Assembly: GCA_030490835.1 (NCBI GenBank)
Contig: CM059973.1
Location: 81,359,221-81,423,220, forward strand
Origin: Annona cherimola
Lineage: Eukaryota > Streptophyta > Magnoliopsida > Magnoliales > Annonaceae
Direction of reading: 5' to 3'
Length of the DNA stretch: 64,000 nucleotides
Shown here: in pieces, positions 48,057 to 59,992 of the stretch
Layout: every line of letters begins with the position of its first letter
Position numbering within the stretch: position 1 is the first letter of the stretch
The notes under the pieces: generated by a model
The model's input: only the letters and a program-made list of their open reading frames with translations
The model's database searches: none
What the model was told of the DNA's origin: nothing
Position numbers and translations under genes: made by a program

Positions 48057-50234
48057 ATGATTGCGGTTTTATGGGATGGAAGAAGCTCATTGAGTCAAAG
48101 ATGGCTTCGGCAATTTAGGTTGTTTACGCATAGGGTGTCCACTATTTCGCATGGTGCTTCCACCACTTACGTGGATCTTCTAAATAGAAGCAAATCTCTG
48201 CTCGCCAAAACTCATTTGGGTGCTACAAATCCAGATCCTTTTGTAGGCAACAACCTTATTAAAGAACTCATCAATACCGGGCATTTGAATGATGCCCGAT
48301 ACTTGTTCGATAGAATTCTAGTGAGGGATCAAATCACATGGACGTCCATGATTGGTGGATATGTTAATTCATCAGATGCCTCTGAGGCATTGATTTTGTT
48401 TTCAAACATGCTCGTCGATGACACAATCCGAGTGGACCCATTTGTCCTCAGTCTTGCCTTCAAGGCCTGTGGTCACAGTTCGGACTTGAAACATGGGGAG
48501 TCTATTCATGGGTACTCGGTTAAAACGGGTTTGGTGAATTCTGTTTTCGTGGGAAGCGCTATATTGGACATGTACGCCAAAAGTAGTGACATTTTGATGG
48601 CTGTTAAGGTCTTCAATGAGATGCCAATTAGAAATGTTGTTTCCTGGACTGCTATGATTACCGGCCTGGTTCGTGCTGGTTACAGTAAAGAGGCACTTGA
48701 TTACTTCTCCAGAATGTGGGTCTCAGATGTTGACTGTGATTCGTACACATTTGCAACTGCATCGAAGGCCTGTGCTGATTTGTGTGCTTTGAACCATGGG
48801 AAGTCAATTCATGCCCAAACGATGAAGTTGGGCATTGATTCAAGTTCATATGTTGCAAACACGCTTGCAACTATGTATGCAAAATGTGGGAGATTTCATT
48901 ATGGGTTGCTTTTGTTTGAAAGGATGAAAATCCAAGATGTTGTCTCATGGACAACTATCATCGTGTCATATGTCCAGATGGGGTCTGAGGAGCATGGTAT
49001 TCGAGGGTTTATTAAGATGCAGGAATCAGGTGTTAGTCCTAATGAGTTCACTTATGCTGCAGTTTTATCCAGTTGTGCTGGTCTGGGAAACATAGACTTG
49101 GGCAAACAATTGCATGCTGAAGTTCTCTGTCTTGGGTTAATGGGCTCAATGTCAGTTGCCAATGCCACCATGACCATGTATGCAAAATGTGGACACCTAG
49201 AATCAGCTTCAACAATCTTCCAGGATATGCAGAAGAAGGACATTGTTTCATGGACTGCAATAATTGCTGGATATTCGCATGAAGGGCATGCAAAGGAAGC
49301 TTTTGAGCTTTTCTCACATATGAGGAGAGAAGGGCTCAGACCAAATGAATTCACACTTTCTAGCTTGCTTAGTGTATGTGCGGACATTGCTATTCTGGAC
49401 CCAGGGAAGCAAATTCATGCTCATGTTCTTTCTAATGGACTAGAAGAAGATGCAAAGGTGCAGAGTGCTTTGATAAGCATGTACTCTAAATGTGGTAGTA
49501 TTGAAAAGGCATCTCAAATTTTTGATATGACAAATAATACTGATCTAGTGTCTTGGACAGCTATGATAAATGGTTTTGCGGAACATGGGCACAGCAAAGA
49601 AGCCATTGACCTATTTGAGAATCTGCTTCGAATTGGTATGAAGCCGGATAACGTGGCATTTGTTGGTATTCTCATGGCTTGTAGCCATGCTGGTCTTGTC
49701 GATCTTGGCTTCCATTATTTTGAGTTAATGAGCAAACAATATTATATCAATCCTGGGAAAGAACACTATGGATGCATGGTTGATCTTCTTGGTCGAGCAG
49801 GACGCTTGAATGATGCGGAATGCATGGTCAGAAAAATGTCATCTAAACCAGATGATGTTGTCTGGTCAACACTGCTTAGAGCCTGTCGAATTCATGGTGA
49901 TGTGGAGTGTGGAAAGCGCATAGCTGATCACATTCTAAGATTGGATCCAAATTGTGCTGTCACCCACATCACCCTGTCAAATTTATATGCTGCAACTGGG
50001 ATGTGGAGAGACGCAGCAAATATCAGAAAGTTGATGCAATCTAAGGGTGTTAAAAAGGAGCCTGGTTGGTCTTGGATCAAAGTCAAGGACAGTGTTACTG
50101 CCTTTCTGGCTGGTGATAGATCACATCCACAGTGTGATGAAATATTTAGAATGTTGAATCTGCTGTTATCGAGAGTGAGAGTGTCTGGTTATGCCCCTGA
50201 TATAACTTCTATGCTGTGTGATGTTGGCAATTAA
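48057..50234 (+). CDS. PPR protein, PLS class, E/E+ subclass (At3g47840-like)
   Basis: An intronless 725-codon gene, typical for plant PPR genes. From about residue 60 onward it is a run of PLS-type pentatricopeptide repeats, recognisable by recurrent D(I/V)VSWTA(I/M)I.G(Y/F) and MYAKCG phrases. The C-terminus has the E and E+ motifs (VVWSTLLRACRIHGDVECG through GDRSHPQ and GYAPDI) but no DYW deaminase domain. Along its whole length it resembles Arabidopsis At3g47840. Such proteins bind organelle RNA sequence-specifically and usually recruit a deaminase in trans for C-to-U editing; the target here is unknown. The first residues are basic and hydrophobic and could target an organelle. ATG 48057 is the first in-frame Met, and the same start is preserved in the inverted copy at 53116. 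Three small repeats crowd the 1 kb upstream. Confidence 0.97.
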   Translation: MIAVLWDGRSSLSQRWLRQFRLFTHRVSTISHGASTTYVDLLNRSKSLLAKTHLGATNPDPFVGNNLIKELINTGHLNDARYLFDRILVRDQITWTSMIGGYVNSSDASEALILFSNMLVDDTIRVDPFVLSLAFKACGHSSDLKHGESIHGYSVKTGLVNSVFVGSAILDMYAKSSDILMAVKVFNEMPIRNVVSWTAMITGLVRAGYSKEALDYFSRMWVSDVDCDSYTFATASKACADLCALNHGKSIHAQTMKLGIDSSSYVANTLATMYAKCGRFHYGLLLFERMKIQDVVSWTTIIVSYVQMGSEEHGIRGFIKMQESGVSPNEFTYAAVLSSCAGLGNIDLGKQLHAEVLCLGLMGSMSVANATMTMYAKCGHLESASTIFQDMQKKDIVSWTAIIAGYSHEGHAKEAFELFSHMRREGLRPNEFTLSSLLSVCADIAILDPGKQIHAHVLSNGLEEDAKVQSALISMYSKCGSIEKASQIFDMTNNTDLVSWTAMINGFAEHGHSKEAIDLFENLLRIGMKPDNVAFVGILMACSHAGLVDLGFHYFELMSKQYYINPGKEHYGCMVDLLGRAGRLNDAECMVRKMSSKPDDVVWSTLLRACRIHGDVECGKRIADHILRLDPNCAVTHITLSNLYAATGMWRDAANIRKLMQSKGVKKEPGWSWIKVKDSVTAFLAGDRSHPQCDEIFRMLNLLLSRVRVSGYAPDITSMLCDVGN

Positions 50235-52552
50235 ATAAAATAAAAATGTACTCATGAACATTCAGTATGGATGCATTCAACAATGACACCACTAGAAACA
50301 TCAGGCTTCAAGTGACTCAGAACAGTTACAAAATTTAGCAGAAGGTCGGTTGGATGAGGTGGTGAACTTTAATCGGGAAAATGTATTAGCTGCCTGGTGC
50401 CATCAGAAGGTCCTATTCTGAAGATTCAGTGGCAATTCTTTTCAAACTTCTGTCGTACTTGTATGGAGATATTTATATTTCGAGAATGTGGACTAAAGAC
50501 TTTTTGAGTGGCTTGTTGAAGGCTGAACCCCTTCAAGCTTGCTTCATTCAATTGAACTTAATTAATGTTTACAAGATGTTGACTCCAAAATCACTTGTAT
50601 ATTTTTTGACTAATTCAAGGTAGGAATTCTTTTGTGATTCTCTATAAAAATAAATAATAAATAAATCTTGTACCAAAGAATTATGAGGAACTGAAACCCT
50701 TTACCTGGAGGGTTTTAAAAACTCGTTTTCTTTGTTTTGACAGAAGTTGTGCTTTTAGCATTCCATCCATTGATCTACTGTGGAAGTGCGAAATGCTTAC
50801 TGAAGCCAACAGAAATTGAGGTACTACAAAAGGTTTGCTACCCTCTTCTAATTGTTTCCAAGAATTAGAGTGGCCTGTCCTCACTCACAGACTAACTGCC
50901 AATCATACAAGATCATCAAGGAATTTAAATACTGGGAGAAGTGATTCAGTTTATCTGTAGCCAATTATGATACAGGTTGAACTGCCCAAACCTAAACCAA
51001 GGTCAGCTTTTGAAATGTCCATCCAATATAACTCAGGGCTCAATTGGGATCGGTCTAGCCGTTTGGATTGGATACAACTGATAAAGGCTTGAGCTTCAGA
51101 CTGAATAAAGTAACAGAGCAGAAAGCTGCTAAAGGCAAAGGGATGGGAAGTGGGCATATAAGATTGGTATGATCAGGTTTAAGTTGCTTGGGATCCAAAG
51201 CATGACACTAATTTTGTTGCCGAAGCACTCAATTTTGTATGGCCAAGAGCAAGAAGGATCAGCTTGTTTAGAGATGGGAAGTGGGTTTTATCCATCTTTC
51301 TTGCAGGCTTAACCTTTTTCTGGGCATGTTTTTAATTTTCATTACATCAAGGCCCATGACTTGTTGTTCTTGACTAAATAGGCTGCTGCTCAGTTCTTGG
51401 GCATCTCATCAGTGTCTTATGTGGATAAAAACTTAATGCAAAGATGACAATGATTCTGGCGCATTCATGAAAATGCAAAAAAAGGGAACAGCATTAACTT
51501 TAAGTGAAGTAGCAACCCCTTTGAGAATAGGTTATTAACCATACCAATCACTCTATTTCTCTGCAAGTTATTCATTTCAAGGAAAGTTAATATTATTTAT
51601 TGGATTGTCAGGTCATATGACCATTTATACTTCAAAGGAAGAAGATTTAGCTGGAGACATTACTTCCTGGGAAACAGCAAGTTGTGGTGAAATGTGATGT
51701 CTGCCTGGCAGAAAGCATATTATCAGCAGGTCACTGACTTAGGAAGAGTTGGGATGGAGTCAGGCATGTCTTTTCTTCATTCCTCTCTTTTATGCTATCA
51801 TATTATTCATGCTTCATGTTTATTGTAGACCCTTATGTCTGCAAATGTTTACCATTCTCAGTATGTTTTTATCTTCCTGAATCGTAAGTCCCTGACTACT
51901 AGTATTCACTTGTTTTCATGATATTCCATCGTTTCAAACATTTGCTTCTGCCAATTGGGCATATCCATTCCATCTCTCTTCCTGACCTTAGATTCTAATC
52001 TTTATTGATTCGACAAGGCCATATGCATGTAGATGTTTGAGAAATTCTTCAATGTCCAAGTTTTGCAAGTACTTAAAGTTGCGTAGCATACATAGATTCA
52101 TCTGCGAGAGATTCTCCTGTGACCCCAGTTTCAGTAGTAATGATCCACGAAGTGAAATGTTGGTAATTGGTCACTAATTTTGGATGATGCAGGAGTTTTT
52201 CTTGCCATGAATTGGTGGCAACAAAGAGACGGAAAGAAACCTTGTTTTTAAAGTGGCTCATATTTTTCTCTCCTGCAAAATCTTTAGCCATGAGAAGATT
52301 TTTTTAACTGCAAAAAATACCTGACTATGGCCTTGATTGTCAGTCAGTTTTTACAAATCATGATGCTTGATTAAATCGAGCCTACCATCATATTTGGTAC
52401 TACTTATTTAGTCAAGATACCAAAAATCAACTCAGCTGGAAACCTACATATGCCGCAATACCAAAGTATGTTCCAAGCAGTCTTATGGTTAAACATGAGT
52501 CTATTATGCATAGTTCTATTAAATAATTGTCATTCACTGTCTTTGCAGAAAC
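50235..52552. other. 3' flank of the PPR gene; no gene recognised
   Basis: The PPR 3' UTR must begin here. The rest is unique-looking DNA with moderate GC and short frames that match nothing I recognise. The last 200 bp before 52553 end in a pyrimidine-rich CTTTGCAG acceptor and are probably intron of the captured SNF2 gene. Confidence 0.5.
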
Positions 52553-52887
52553 TGGCAAGTCAAAGAGTCTCTAATGCAACTGAGGAAGTGTTGTAATCAT
52601 TTTTACCTGTTTGTGGGAGAATACACCATGTGCCGAGAGGAGGAGGTCACAAGAACATTAAGAAAGTTTGTGCTACTTGATCGGTTGCTGCCAAAACTTC
52701 AAAAATCTGGTCATCGTGTTTCGCCGTTCTCTCATTCTACAAATCTATTTATAGTGGCATCATCACAAGTATCCAAGGCTGGATGGCTCCACAAAGACAG
52801 AAGAACAAGGGGCTGTGCTAAAAAAGTTCAATGCTCCACATTCCCCATATTTCGTGTTTCTGTGAAGCACTCGAGCTGGTGGCCTCA
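52553..52887 (+). pseudogene. Fragment of a SNF2 chromatin-remodelling ATPase (CHR12/CHR23 type)
   Basis: Directly after an acceptor-like CTTTGCAG the sequence reads TGKSKS, then [42 protein letters not shown]. After a small deletion and frameshift comes [20 protein letters not shown], then a stop within SPYFVFL*STRAGGL. This is the start of the helicase C-terminal lobe, including motif V, of SNF2 ATPases. The best fit is the CHR12/CHR23 (MINU) group, where [15 protein letters not shown] is characteristic. The rest of the ATPase is absent and the fragment stops abruptly at about 52887, where an inverted PPR fragment begins. Confidence 0.82.
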
Positions 52888-53330
52888 GATGCCCTGTATT
52901 GATGAGCTCTTTAATATGGTTGTTGGCTACAAAAAGATCTGGGTTAGTAGCACCCAACTGAGTCTTGTTGAGCAGAGATTCACTTTTGTTTAGAATATCT
53001 ATGTAAATGGTTGAAGCAACATCTGTATTAGTGGACGGCCTATGCGCGAAAAACCTAACTTGCCAAAGCCATGTTTGATTCATTGAGCTGCTTCCCTTCC
53101 ATAAAACCGCAATCATGAATCCAAGCCATTGTTTGCTAGCATGTCAAAAGTCAAAACAGTGTTCAGGAGCTGGAGGAGGAGATGACAACAAAGAGGGAAG
53201 TAGGATGAGACTAGGGCAGAGATGTAGGAGAAGACAGTGATAGAGGTGGTGATAGATGAGAAGATGGCAACAGCGACAGAGGAGGAGATGACAAAAGCAA
53301 AGGCGAGAGAGAGTGCACGCGCGCCTGTGC
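52887..53330 (-). pseudogene. Inverted copy of the PPR gene's 5' end
   Basis: On the minus strand, from the ATG at 53116, the translation MIAVLWKGSSSMNQ..W through [19 protein letters not shown] tracks the first 80 residues of the PPR gene at 48057, at very roughly 80% nucleotide identity. Similarity also covers the leader (GGCTTGGATTCATG against GACTTGGATTCATG, and CTCCTCCTCC-type sequence out to about 53330). It ends after INTGHL, where the SNF2 fragment begins in the opposite sense. The downstream frame is chimeric and meaningless. Confidence 0.88.
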
Positions 53331-53810
53331 GCTTGAGTGGGGAGGAAATTTTACAATTTTATATAAAATCCCTTTGTATAGATGCACAACAAGGTAACGT
53401 AGGAATGAATGTTTTTGTGTGTTTTTGCTACTGTGGTTAAAATTTTTTAGCGATGGAATAAATCGCATAACGTGGTGGTTGGAGTTGAACACTAGTTGGG
53501 ATTTAATAAGGTTGTCGATACGATGAATAAAGTAAGTTGGAAAGATTTTTTGGGATTAATTATTTGATCCTTTGATTGTGCTTATATGCATGATGGAAAT
53601 TGGCTAAATTTTGTAACATGGCTTACATGCCCAGTAATCAAGCCTCTGTTAGCAAGCACATCCATATAGGATATATTGCATGAGACGATCTGTGCTAGAA
53701 ATTGCAATTCTTGGACACAGAGTACTGAAAGGGGTGTGTGATTATCTATTTATCTTATTTTCAACCAGAGTACGAGTTTTTAACTACTAAGAAAAGATTG
53801 GAAACTCGTG

Positions 53811-53811
<1 letters not shown>

Positions 53812-53873
<62 letters not shown>

Positions 53874-53932
53874 CCTGCATGCTCTGTGTATTTATCATGG
53901 ATGATTCCTGCATGCTCTGTGTATTTATCATG
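53812..53932. repeat. (TA)n(GA)n microsatellite and 33-bp tandem duplication
   Basis: A TA tract passes directly into a GA tract (to about 53868). Two 33-bp units follow (53867-53899 and 53900-53932), each GATGAT(A/T)CCTGCATGCTC plus TGTGTATTTATCATG, differing at one position. Confidence 0.9.
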
Positions 53933-55436
53933 ACGGTTGATTGTTTCATAGATTTTTTTTCTTTTGTTATTCTGGATTGCATTTTTTTCCCATTTTCAAT
54001 ATAGTAAAATTGAAGGTTAGATGTAAACGCTTAGGAATTCTGTAAGTTTAGAATATCTTGTAAGAACCCAGAAGTTCTAATTATTCAAAATTTCCAAGTT
54101 CACGTATGATTTGCCGCATGACTTGTAAATGCCCGGGACACATGTTTGGGCTTTCCTGCTGTGATTTTCTGAATAATTGAGTAAGTCATGTAAAAGAGAG
54201 CAAATGAGCACCGATGTATTTTTGCAATAGAACATTTGACGTTCTTTCAAAAGCCAAGGGTTGATTTTCCATTTCTGTTCTCTGATGGAAAGGGTCTAAT
54301 TTGCAAAATCCTTTCCCACTCGTGGAAAAGCAGGGTAATTCTGGTGTAGGTCGCTGGATGCTGATCTCTGTTGAATTTGCTAATAAGTAGTAATCCCCAT
54401 GTTTCTCAATTGAGAGAAGGAATTTTCCCTGTTAAAGTGGCAGCAGGAATTGCTTCTCTTGTTCCTTTAACTACGTTTATTTTGATTTCTGGGAGCCCAA
54501 AACTTGCTTCCTGTTGAGTTTGTATGAATCACTGTTGCTATCAATGAAATTTTTTTTTTAAAAAAAAAATCTTGAATGCTACAATGTATTACAATCCAAT
54601 AGTTAAGAGATTACACGAGACATTTTATTGGTTTTTTCAATTATTAAACCATTACACTTTCGGAAATGAAAAGAAACATTCCATTAATATGATAAGAAGC
54701 ATCCACTGCATACTTGATCTAATATTTCTAAATTTGTAGATTCCAGTGAGCATTTAAAGATTTCTCCTAGTTTCCTTCTGAAATGGACGCATGTCATGTG
54801 CAGGCATAATAGACAAACCATTCAAGAACAACAACGGTTTTTTGTATGGGCTATTGAGACCCCACTTGTTGGGAAATTCATCATCGACGTTGAATTCCTC
54901 AATCTGAAGATGCGGATCCAAACATATGCTCGCTTTGCCTATGTTGGTCCTTCCAATTCTTTGGTTGCTAATTTCTGTCTGTTGTTTAATAATTTTGCCA
55001 ATTTGAACCTGGAAATAAATGATTTTCTTTTTCAGTTTATGGTGCATGCCTACCAACAAATTGATCCTGATATGTTAATAAAGCAACTTATTGAGAGCTG
55101 CATTTTGATTTTGTTGCAAAGTCATTCTTAGCTACCACCTATACTATTATTTGTTTTATGGTATTGATTGAGTGATCCCTATACCAAAACCAAGAAGCAT
55201 ACTATCCATTTGTTGGGGCATGGACTTAGAATAGAGAGAGAAAATTTAAGGAAAGTGGAAATTATTCAAATAAAAAAAAAAAAAGTTAGTTTTCCAGGCA
55301 TGTTATAAATATCACTTTCCTTAAAGCAATATTTACACTCTCATAGCTTGTTTAGGATTATAGCAATTTGCTCCCATGATACAAAAAGAGAATCTAATCT
55401 AAAATGGAAACAATCTCCTTTCTAGATTCCAAACAC
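53933..55436. other. Intergenic, possible unrecognised fragment
   Basis: At 54796-55131 (+) and 54754-55059 (-) frames of 111 and 101 codons overlap. The minus-strand translation (VDDEFPNKWGLNSPYKKPLL) looks protein-like, but I do not recognise it. The stretch 54400-54560 resembles a 3' UTR ending in a T/A-run. Confidence 0.4.
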
Positions 55437-55439
55437 TTG

Positions 55440-55757
55440 GGGTGTGTTTGGTTGGGGGTAAAACTTTTGATGAAAAGTTTGGGGGTAAAACTTTTGATGA
55501 AAAGTTTTTGAGATAGAAGTTGTCACATTGATAGAAAATGATGTGATATAATAGCAGTAATGATGAGAAGTAAAGAGAATAAAGTTAAAATAAATAGGTT
55601 AATCGTATAGATAGTTGTGTAGAAATGATTAAAAAGTAGGGTAGTTTGTATAGGAAAATGTGAAAAAATAATTAAAAAATAGAGTAGTTATGGAGAGTGA
55701 AAAGTTTTAGATTGAAAAGTTTTGGTTGACATGTTTATATCCCAAACAAACACACCC
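55440..55757. mobile_element. Tourist-like MITE, copy 4, best preserved
   Basis: TTG flanks both ends (55437-55439 and 55758-55760). The terminal repeats are GGGTGTGTTTGG and CCAAACAAACACACCC. A 28-bp internal phrase (GGGGGTAAAACTTTTGATG...) is duplicated at 55456-55511. No coding content. Confidence 0.8.
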
Positions 55758-55760
55758 TTG

Positions 55761-56821
55761 ATATTAAAATAACAGGCTTTGAATGAAGTTGGAAAATAAG
55801 GAGAAAATTCAGAAAACTTTTTTTGAGAATACTAGAGAGCAGAAGAATATTAGAAAGAAAATTGGTTGGTGAGAAAAATGTTTGTGTTTCTATCCAAGCA
55901 AATTTGTCACATATTTATAGGCCTGGAGTGTACCGTTTAAAACTTCAGTTTTCAAACGTTATACATCCCAACGTTTCTAAGATAAATTTCATTCAATTGT
56001 ATATTAGAAACCGTCCAACGCATTTTATTAACTGTGAATTCAGAAACTATCCAACGCGTGAAATGCCAAATGCATTTTATTTTTGAAAATTCCAACACCA
56101 TTGGCTGAGCGAAACTTTTAGCATGCTCTATAGAGTAAGCAACTACTTCAATGGCAGCATAATTGGATTTTTTCTCCTGGTTGTGGTGCTTATGGATCGA
56201 TTGTTTCATCTACCTGCTCTGACCGATGCCAAATGGCATGGTCATTCTTCGCTGCTTTGAAAAGCAAATAATTTAGTAGATAAATATGCTAAGCTACACC
56301 TTTTTAATCCGACTTTCATCTGGTACTACTTCCACAGTAAAAGTCTGTCATCCAACCTGTCAGAATCTTTTAATTTGTTAGAGTCTGCTGTAGTCTTCAA
56401 GAATGACGAAAACAGTGTAATGATCATTGTAACTCAAAAGTCTTGTCCATTGAGAATAGAAAATGAAAGGCACAACGAATTTCACAGTCATATGGGTCTT
56501 GGTACATCAATAAGGAGAAGTAGCTGTCTTAGGTTGGAATTTTGCAGTGATAATTACAAGTTTACATTGTTGAGGACCATAGTGGGCACAGTTTCATCCA
56601 CATTCATTCACACTGTTTATCAATGTGTTTGGATACTCTATCATGTGCATCTTCTGACATTTATTTCAAAATAACGCTTATCAAATGAATTTGTCCATGT
56701 GAGAGCTTAGTTCAACCTTGGATGAATGCTCTGACTTACTGTTCAAAACAAGTGCGCATCCCCATTCAGGTTACATGGATGAAATTGAATGCTCTGATTT
56801 TTATATATATATATATTTTTT
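55761..56821. other. Intergenic, no gene recognised
   Basis: Frames at 55823-56086 and 56375-56674 have no recognisable domain. The part around 55800-56090 could be an old LTR, but I found no ends. Confidence 0.45.
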
Positions 56822-56906
56822 GAGGAGGAATACTTTCCTACAATCAATCACGAAGTACTAACTGGCCCACATGATTGTTCGTGATTGTAGGAAAGTATTC
56901 CTCCTC
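56822..56906. repeat. Near-perfect short hairpin, 29-bp arms
   Basis: The left arm 56822-56854 starts GAGGAGGAATACTTTCC and the right arm 56878-56906 ends GGAAAGTATTCCTCCTC. All 29 positions pair, with one 4-nt bulge (an extra ATCA on the left). The loop is 23 nt. No mature plant miRNA I know matches. Confidence 0.92.
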
Positions 56907-57295
56907 GAAGAAGGCCTGTGATTCGTATTGGATTGTAATCTGCTTTCTCCCTTTTTCTTTTGATGGAAGCTTTCTCCCATTAATTGCGAGAATGGATGGA
57001 TGGATGTTCTTAGGAGAAATGATCCGGTTTCAACACAACGCAATTCGCATCATACCTTCTTTAAGTCATGATACAAACATAACGTAATTATTCTGTTATA
57101 AAATTTTTATGATTTATAAATATAATAATTCTAAATAATAAAATATGCCTACCGGTTATGAAAATAGCACGTATAGTGAATGTTAATGAAAGGGACCGGG
57201 CATTGCCCCACTAGTTCCCCATTTCTGAGGTCAACTGCCAATTTCCGGCAGTTGAACCAGTTAAATTGACGCAGCGGATAGCAGACCCGTCCAAC

Positions 57296-57912
57296 TAGGG
57301 TCCAAATTGGGCCCGTTGAGCCCAATATCCAGCTTGCTGAACCCTTAAAAAGTGTTACCTTAGAATTATCTTCTTTAGTACCTGATGTTTAAATACTATT
57401 CGGGTTTATGTAGACCCAAATCTGATTTTTGATTTTTTCATTTTGCATAATATCTAAATAATATTTCTTCGTATTTATATATTTTATATTTATATTTGAA
57501 TATGTATTTGTCTTGTTAAAATTAAATTATTTTCATTTTCATTTATCTTTACATTTATATTGTTTAGTTTTAAGTTTATTAATTTTCTTCTTTTTATCAA
57601 TGAAAGGTTGAATTTTTTCTAGAAATATATCACATATCACTATAGATTTTTTTAAAAAAAATAGTTAGGTTATGTATCGTTATTTTTACTTAGATAATTT
57701 ATTGTTATTGTATATTTGTATAAAATTTTAAACTTATCATTTATAAATCAAATGAAAATTTCTCATCCCAATTTCAACTTGAAACTCAATCTAAACTTAA
57801 TTTTCAAAAATAAGATTGGAGTCAAATTAGAATTTAAATTTTACCAATAAAATTAAAATTAGGGTTAGAACTAAAGTAAATTTAGGTTTCAAAAACCCAA
57901 CTTACACGCCTA
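57296..57912. mobile_element. Possible hAT-like remnant
   Basis: The left end TAGGGTCCAAATTGGG and the right end (reverse-complemented TAGGCGTGTAAGTTGGG) look like a hAT terminal pair. The flanks do not give a clean 8-bp duplication and the 617-bp interior is AT-rich. Confidence 0.45.
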
Positions 57913-59708
57913 GCACCAGACTAGTATGGGTATGCTTATAGTGAGTATAATGCTTCACGAATTATAAAGTCAAAATCACTATATTATATTTACTTATTTA
58001 TTTTTATTCAACATCTAAGCAATAGGTTTTATTTGCAAGTCTTTTTTTTTTTTTTTTAATATCTGTTTTCAAATAAGAAGACATGCATAACAGCAACCTC
58101 CCAAGTCACTAACGTAAATATCACCACTTAGGCTTCCGTTTAGCCAAGCTTTTAAATTTGAGTTTTTTTTTTTTTTTAAGTGTGACTAGAAACAAAACTT
58201 TTATAAAAAATGCAACGGTAAAAATTTTAAAAATGTTTGGCTTTATAATAAATATTTTAGTATTTTGGTCTAAAAGCGAAAAGTGCTCAAAAACATCTAA
58301 AATGACCAAAAAGCAATATAAGCATTTCTAGATTTGAATTATTTTAGATTTTATAAAATAATGGTAAATATTTATTTCTTTTAACCATTAATTTTACATG
58401 ATAAAAAATAATGCAAATCTTACGTAATTTTAAAATATTTCTAAAATCAATTTAAGATTTTTCTCTAATATAAAATTTTTACAATAGTTGTATCTACAAA
58501 ATTTTCAATTAAAATATGTTGTTTTAATAAAATAAATATATAATATATGAATCACCTTCTTTGTATTTGAAACACGAAGTATCTTTCCATGCATATAATT
58601 TATTTTTATAATGAAGATAATATGTATCTCATATTATTTGAAGATTGCAGGTTGGTTTGTTGAAGGATACAAGAGTTTCCGTGAAAACAGGAGACAAACA
58701 ACAAAGTAAAAAGATAAAGTAACATAGGCTTTTATAATTTCAATAATTTTTATTAAGGATAGTTTTGTGTGCTTACGCAGAATTTATTATTATTATTTTT
58801 TTACAATTTCAATTTTTTATCGTGGTTTAATGTTTGGGCCAAACCTACGATTCAGCGAAATTAAACGCGATAAAAGGCTTGAAACGCTTTGACCAACAGA
58901 CTTATGGATGATTTACGTAGCGGGCACCAGCGAATTAAGATTTATAGGATAAGGGTTTTAGAGTCTGAAATTAGATAAAAACATTTCTCGTATTTTTATA
59001 TGACTGATAATTATCAATGTAAGGTTCATTGGTAATCGATTGCACCCTAGCATTTCTCATATTTAAAACTGTTTAAATGTAAGAAAAAAATTTTAAAATA
59101 TAAAAAATCTTGTAGACCACCCTTTATGGGGCTTAATACAAGGAGTCAAATCACCATGAAAGATTATGTAAGATTGAATGCAATGGAGACAAAAGAAACA
59201 TTTTTACCGTGGAAAAGAAAGTCTCTATGGGTTTGAAATCTTCTTGAAAAATCAGTTAAAAGGGAATAGAGAATGGGGGTAAGGAACTCAATGCATAAAT
59301 GATTATTCTGAAGTCCAAAAAGATCTCTCTAAGTGCCCTTCATATAGGCTTTCACATGCGTGAATAAATTGGAAGTCTTTAGGTATGGAGTACAAGCGAA
59401 GTGGATTAGAATAGTTGCCAAAGCTATTATTATCCTACGCAAATAGGCACAAAAATAAAAGGTATAGGTGATACTGTGGAAGAGAAGAAGTGGGCTGAGA
59501 ATTCCATGAACTGTTGGAATATGTTTTTGAATGCAGGGTGGATCTTATCATGATATCAGGTGCGCTAACATTTGAAGGTGATTTTATTAGATAATTGAAA
59601 ACTCCAAGGGGTGGTTCAGTAGACATGAGTACTATTTTCCAGAGATGATATTGAAATCAGATAGTCGACTGTGATTTAGATGGCCCCCAGTACGTAAGAT
59701 TTGCCTAA
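57913..59708. other. AT-rich intergenic DNA
   Basis: I see no gene. Poly-T tracts at about 58043 and 58163 and short random frames only. Confidence 0.55.
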
Positions 59709-59992
59709 AGTGTGTTTGAAAACTCGTAAAAAAAATTTGATGTAAAAGTTTTTAAAATTAAAGAAAACGATGTGATATGACAGAAGTAACGATGAGTAAT
59801 AAAAAATAAAATTAAAATAAATAGTTTAATTGTATGAGTAGCTCAATGAAAATGATCAAAAGTTAAGATAATTATATAAGAAAATGGAAGAATAATTAAA
59901 AAATAAAGTAGTTGTAGATGGTGAAAGGTTTCAGAATGAAAAGTTTTTTATTTTTATTTTTTTTAAAAAAATTGGATATAAACAAACACAGC
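59709..59992. mobile_element. Tourist-like MITE, copy 5
   Basis: It starts AGTGTGTTTGAAAAC after TAA and ends AACAAACACAGC before TGA. The core GATGTGATATGACAGAAGTA is shared with the other copies. Confidence 0.65.

Noticed and set aside
52574..52993. 139-codon plus-strand frame as an intact small gene
   Set aside because: It is a frameshifted SNF2 fragment running into the antisense of a PPR copy; the single frame is accidental.
53440..53510. Helitron 3' end (hairpin plus CTAG) after the SNF2/PPR chimera
   Set aside because: A weak GCGAT...ATCGC stem is followed by CTAGT too far downstream, and no matching 5' end is visible.
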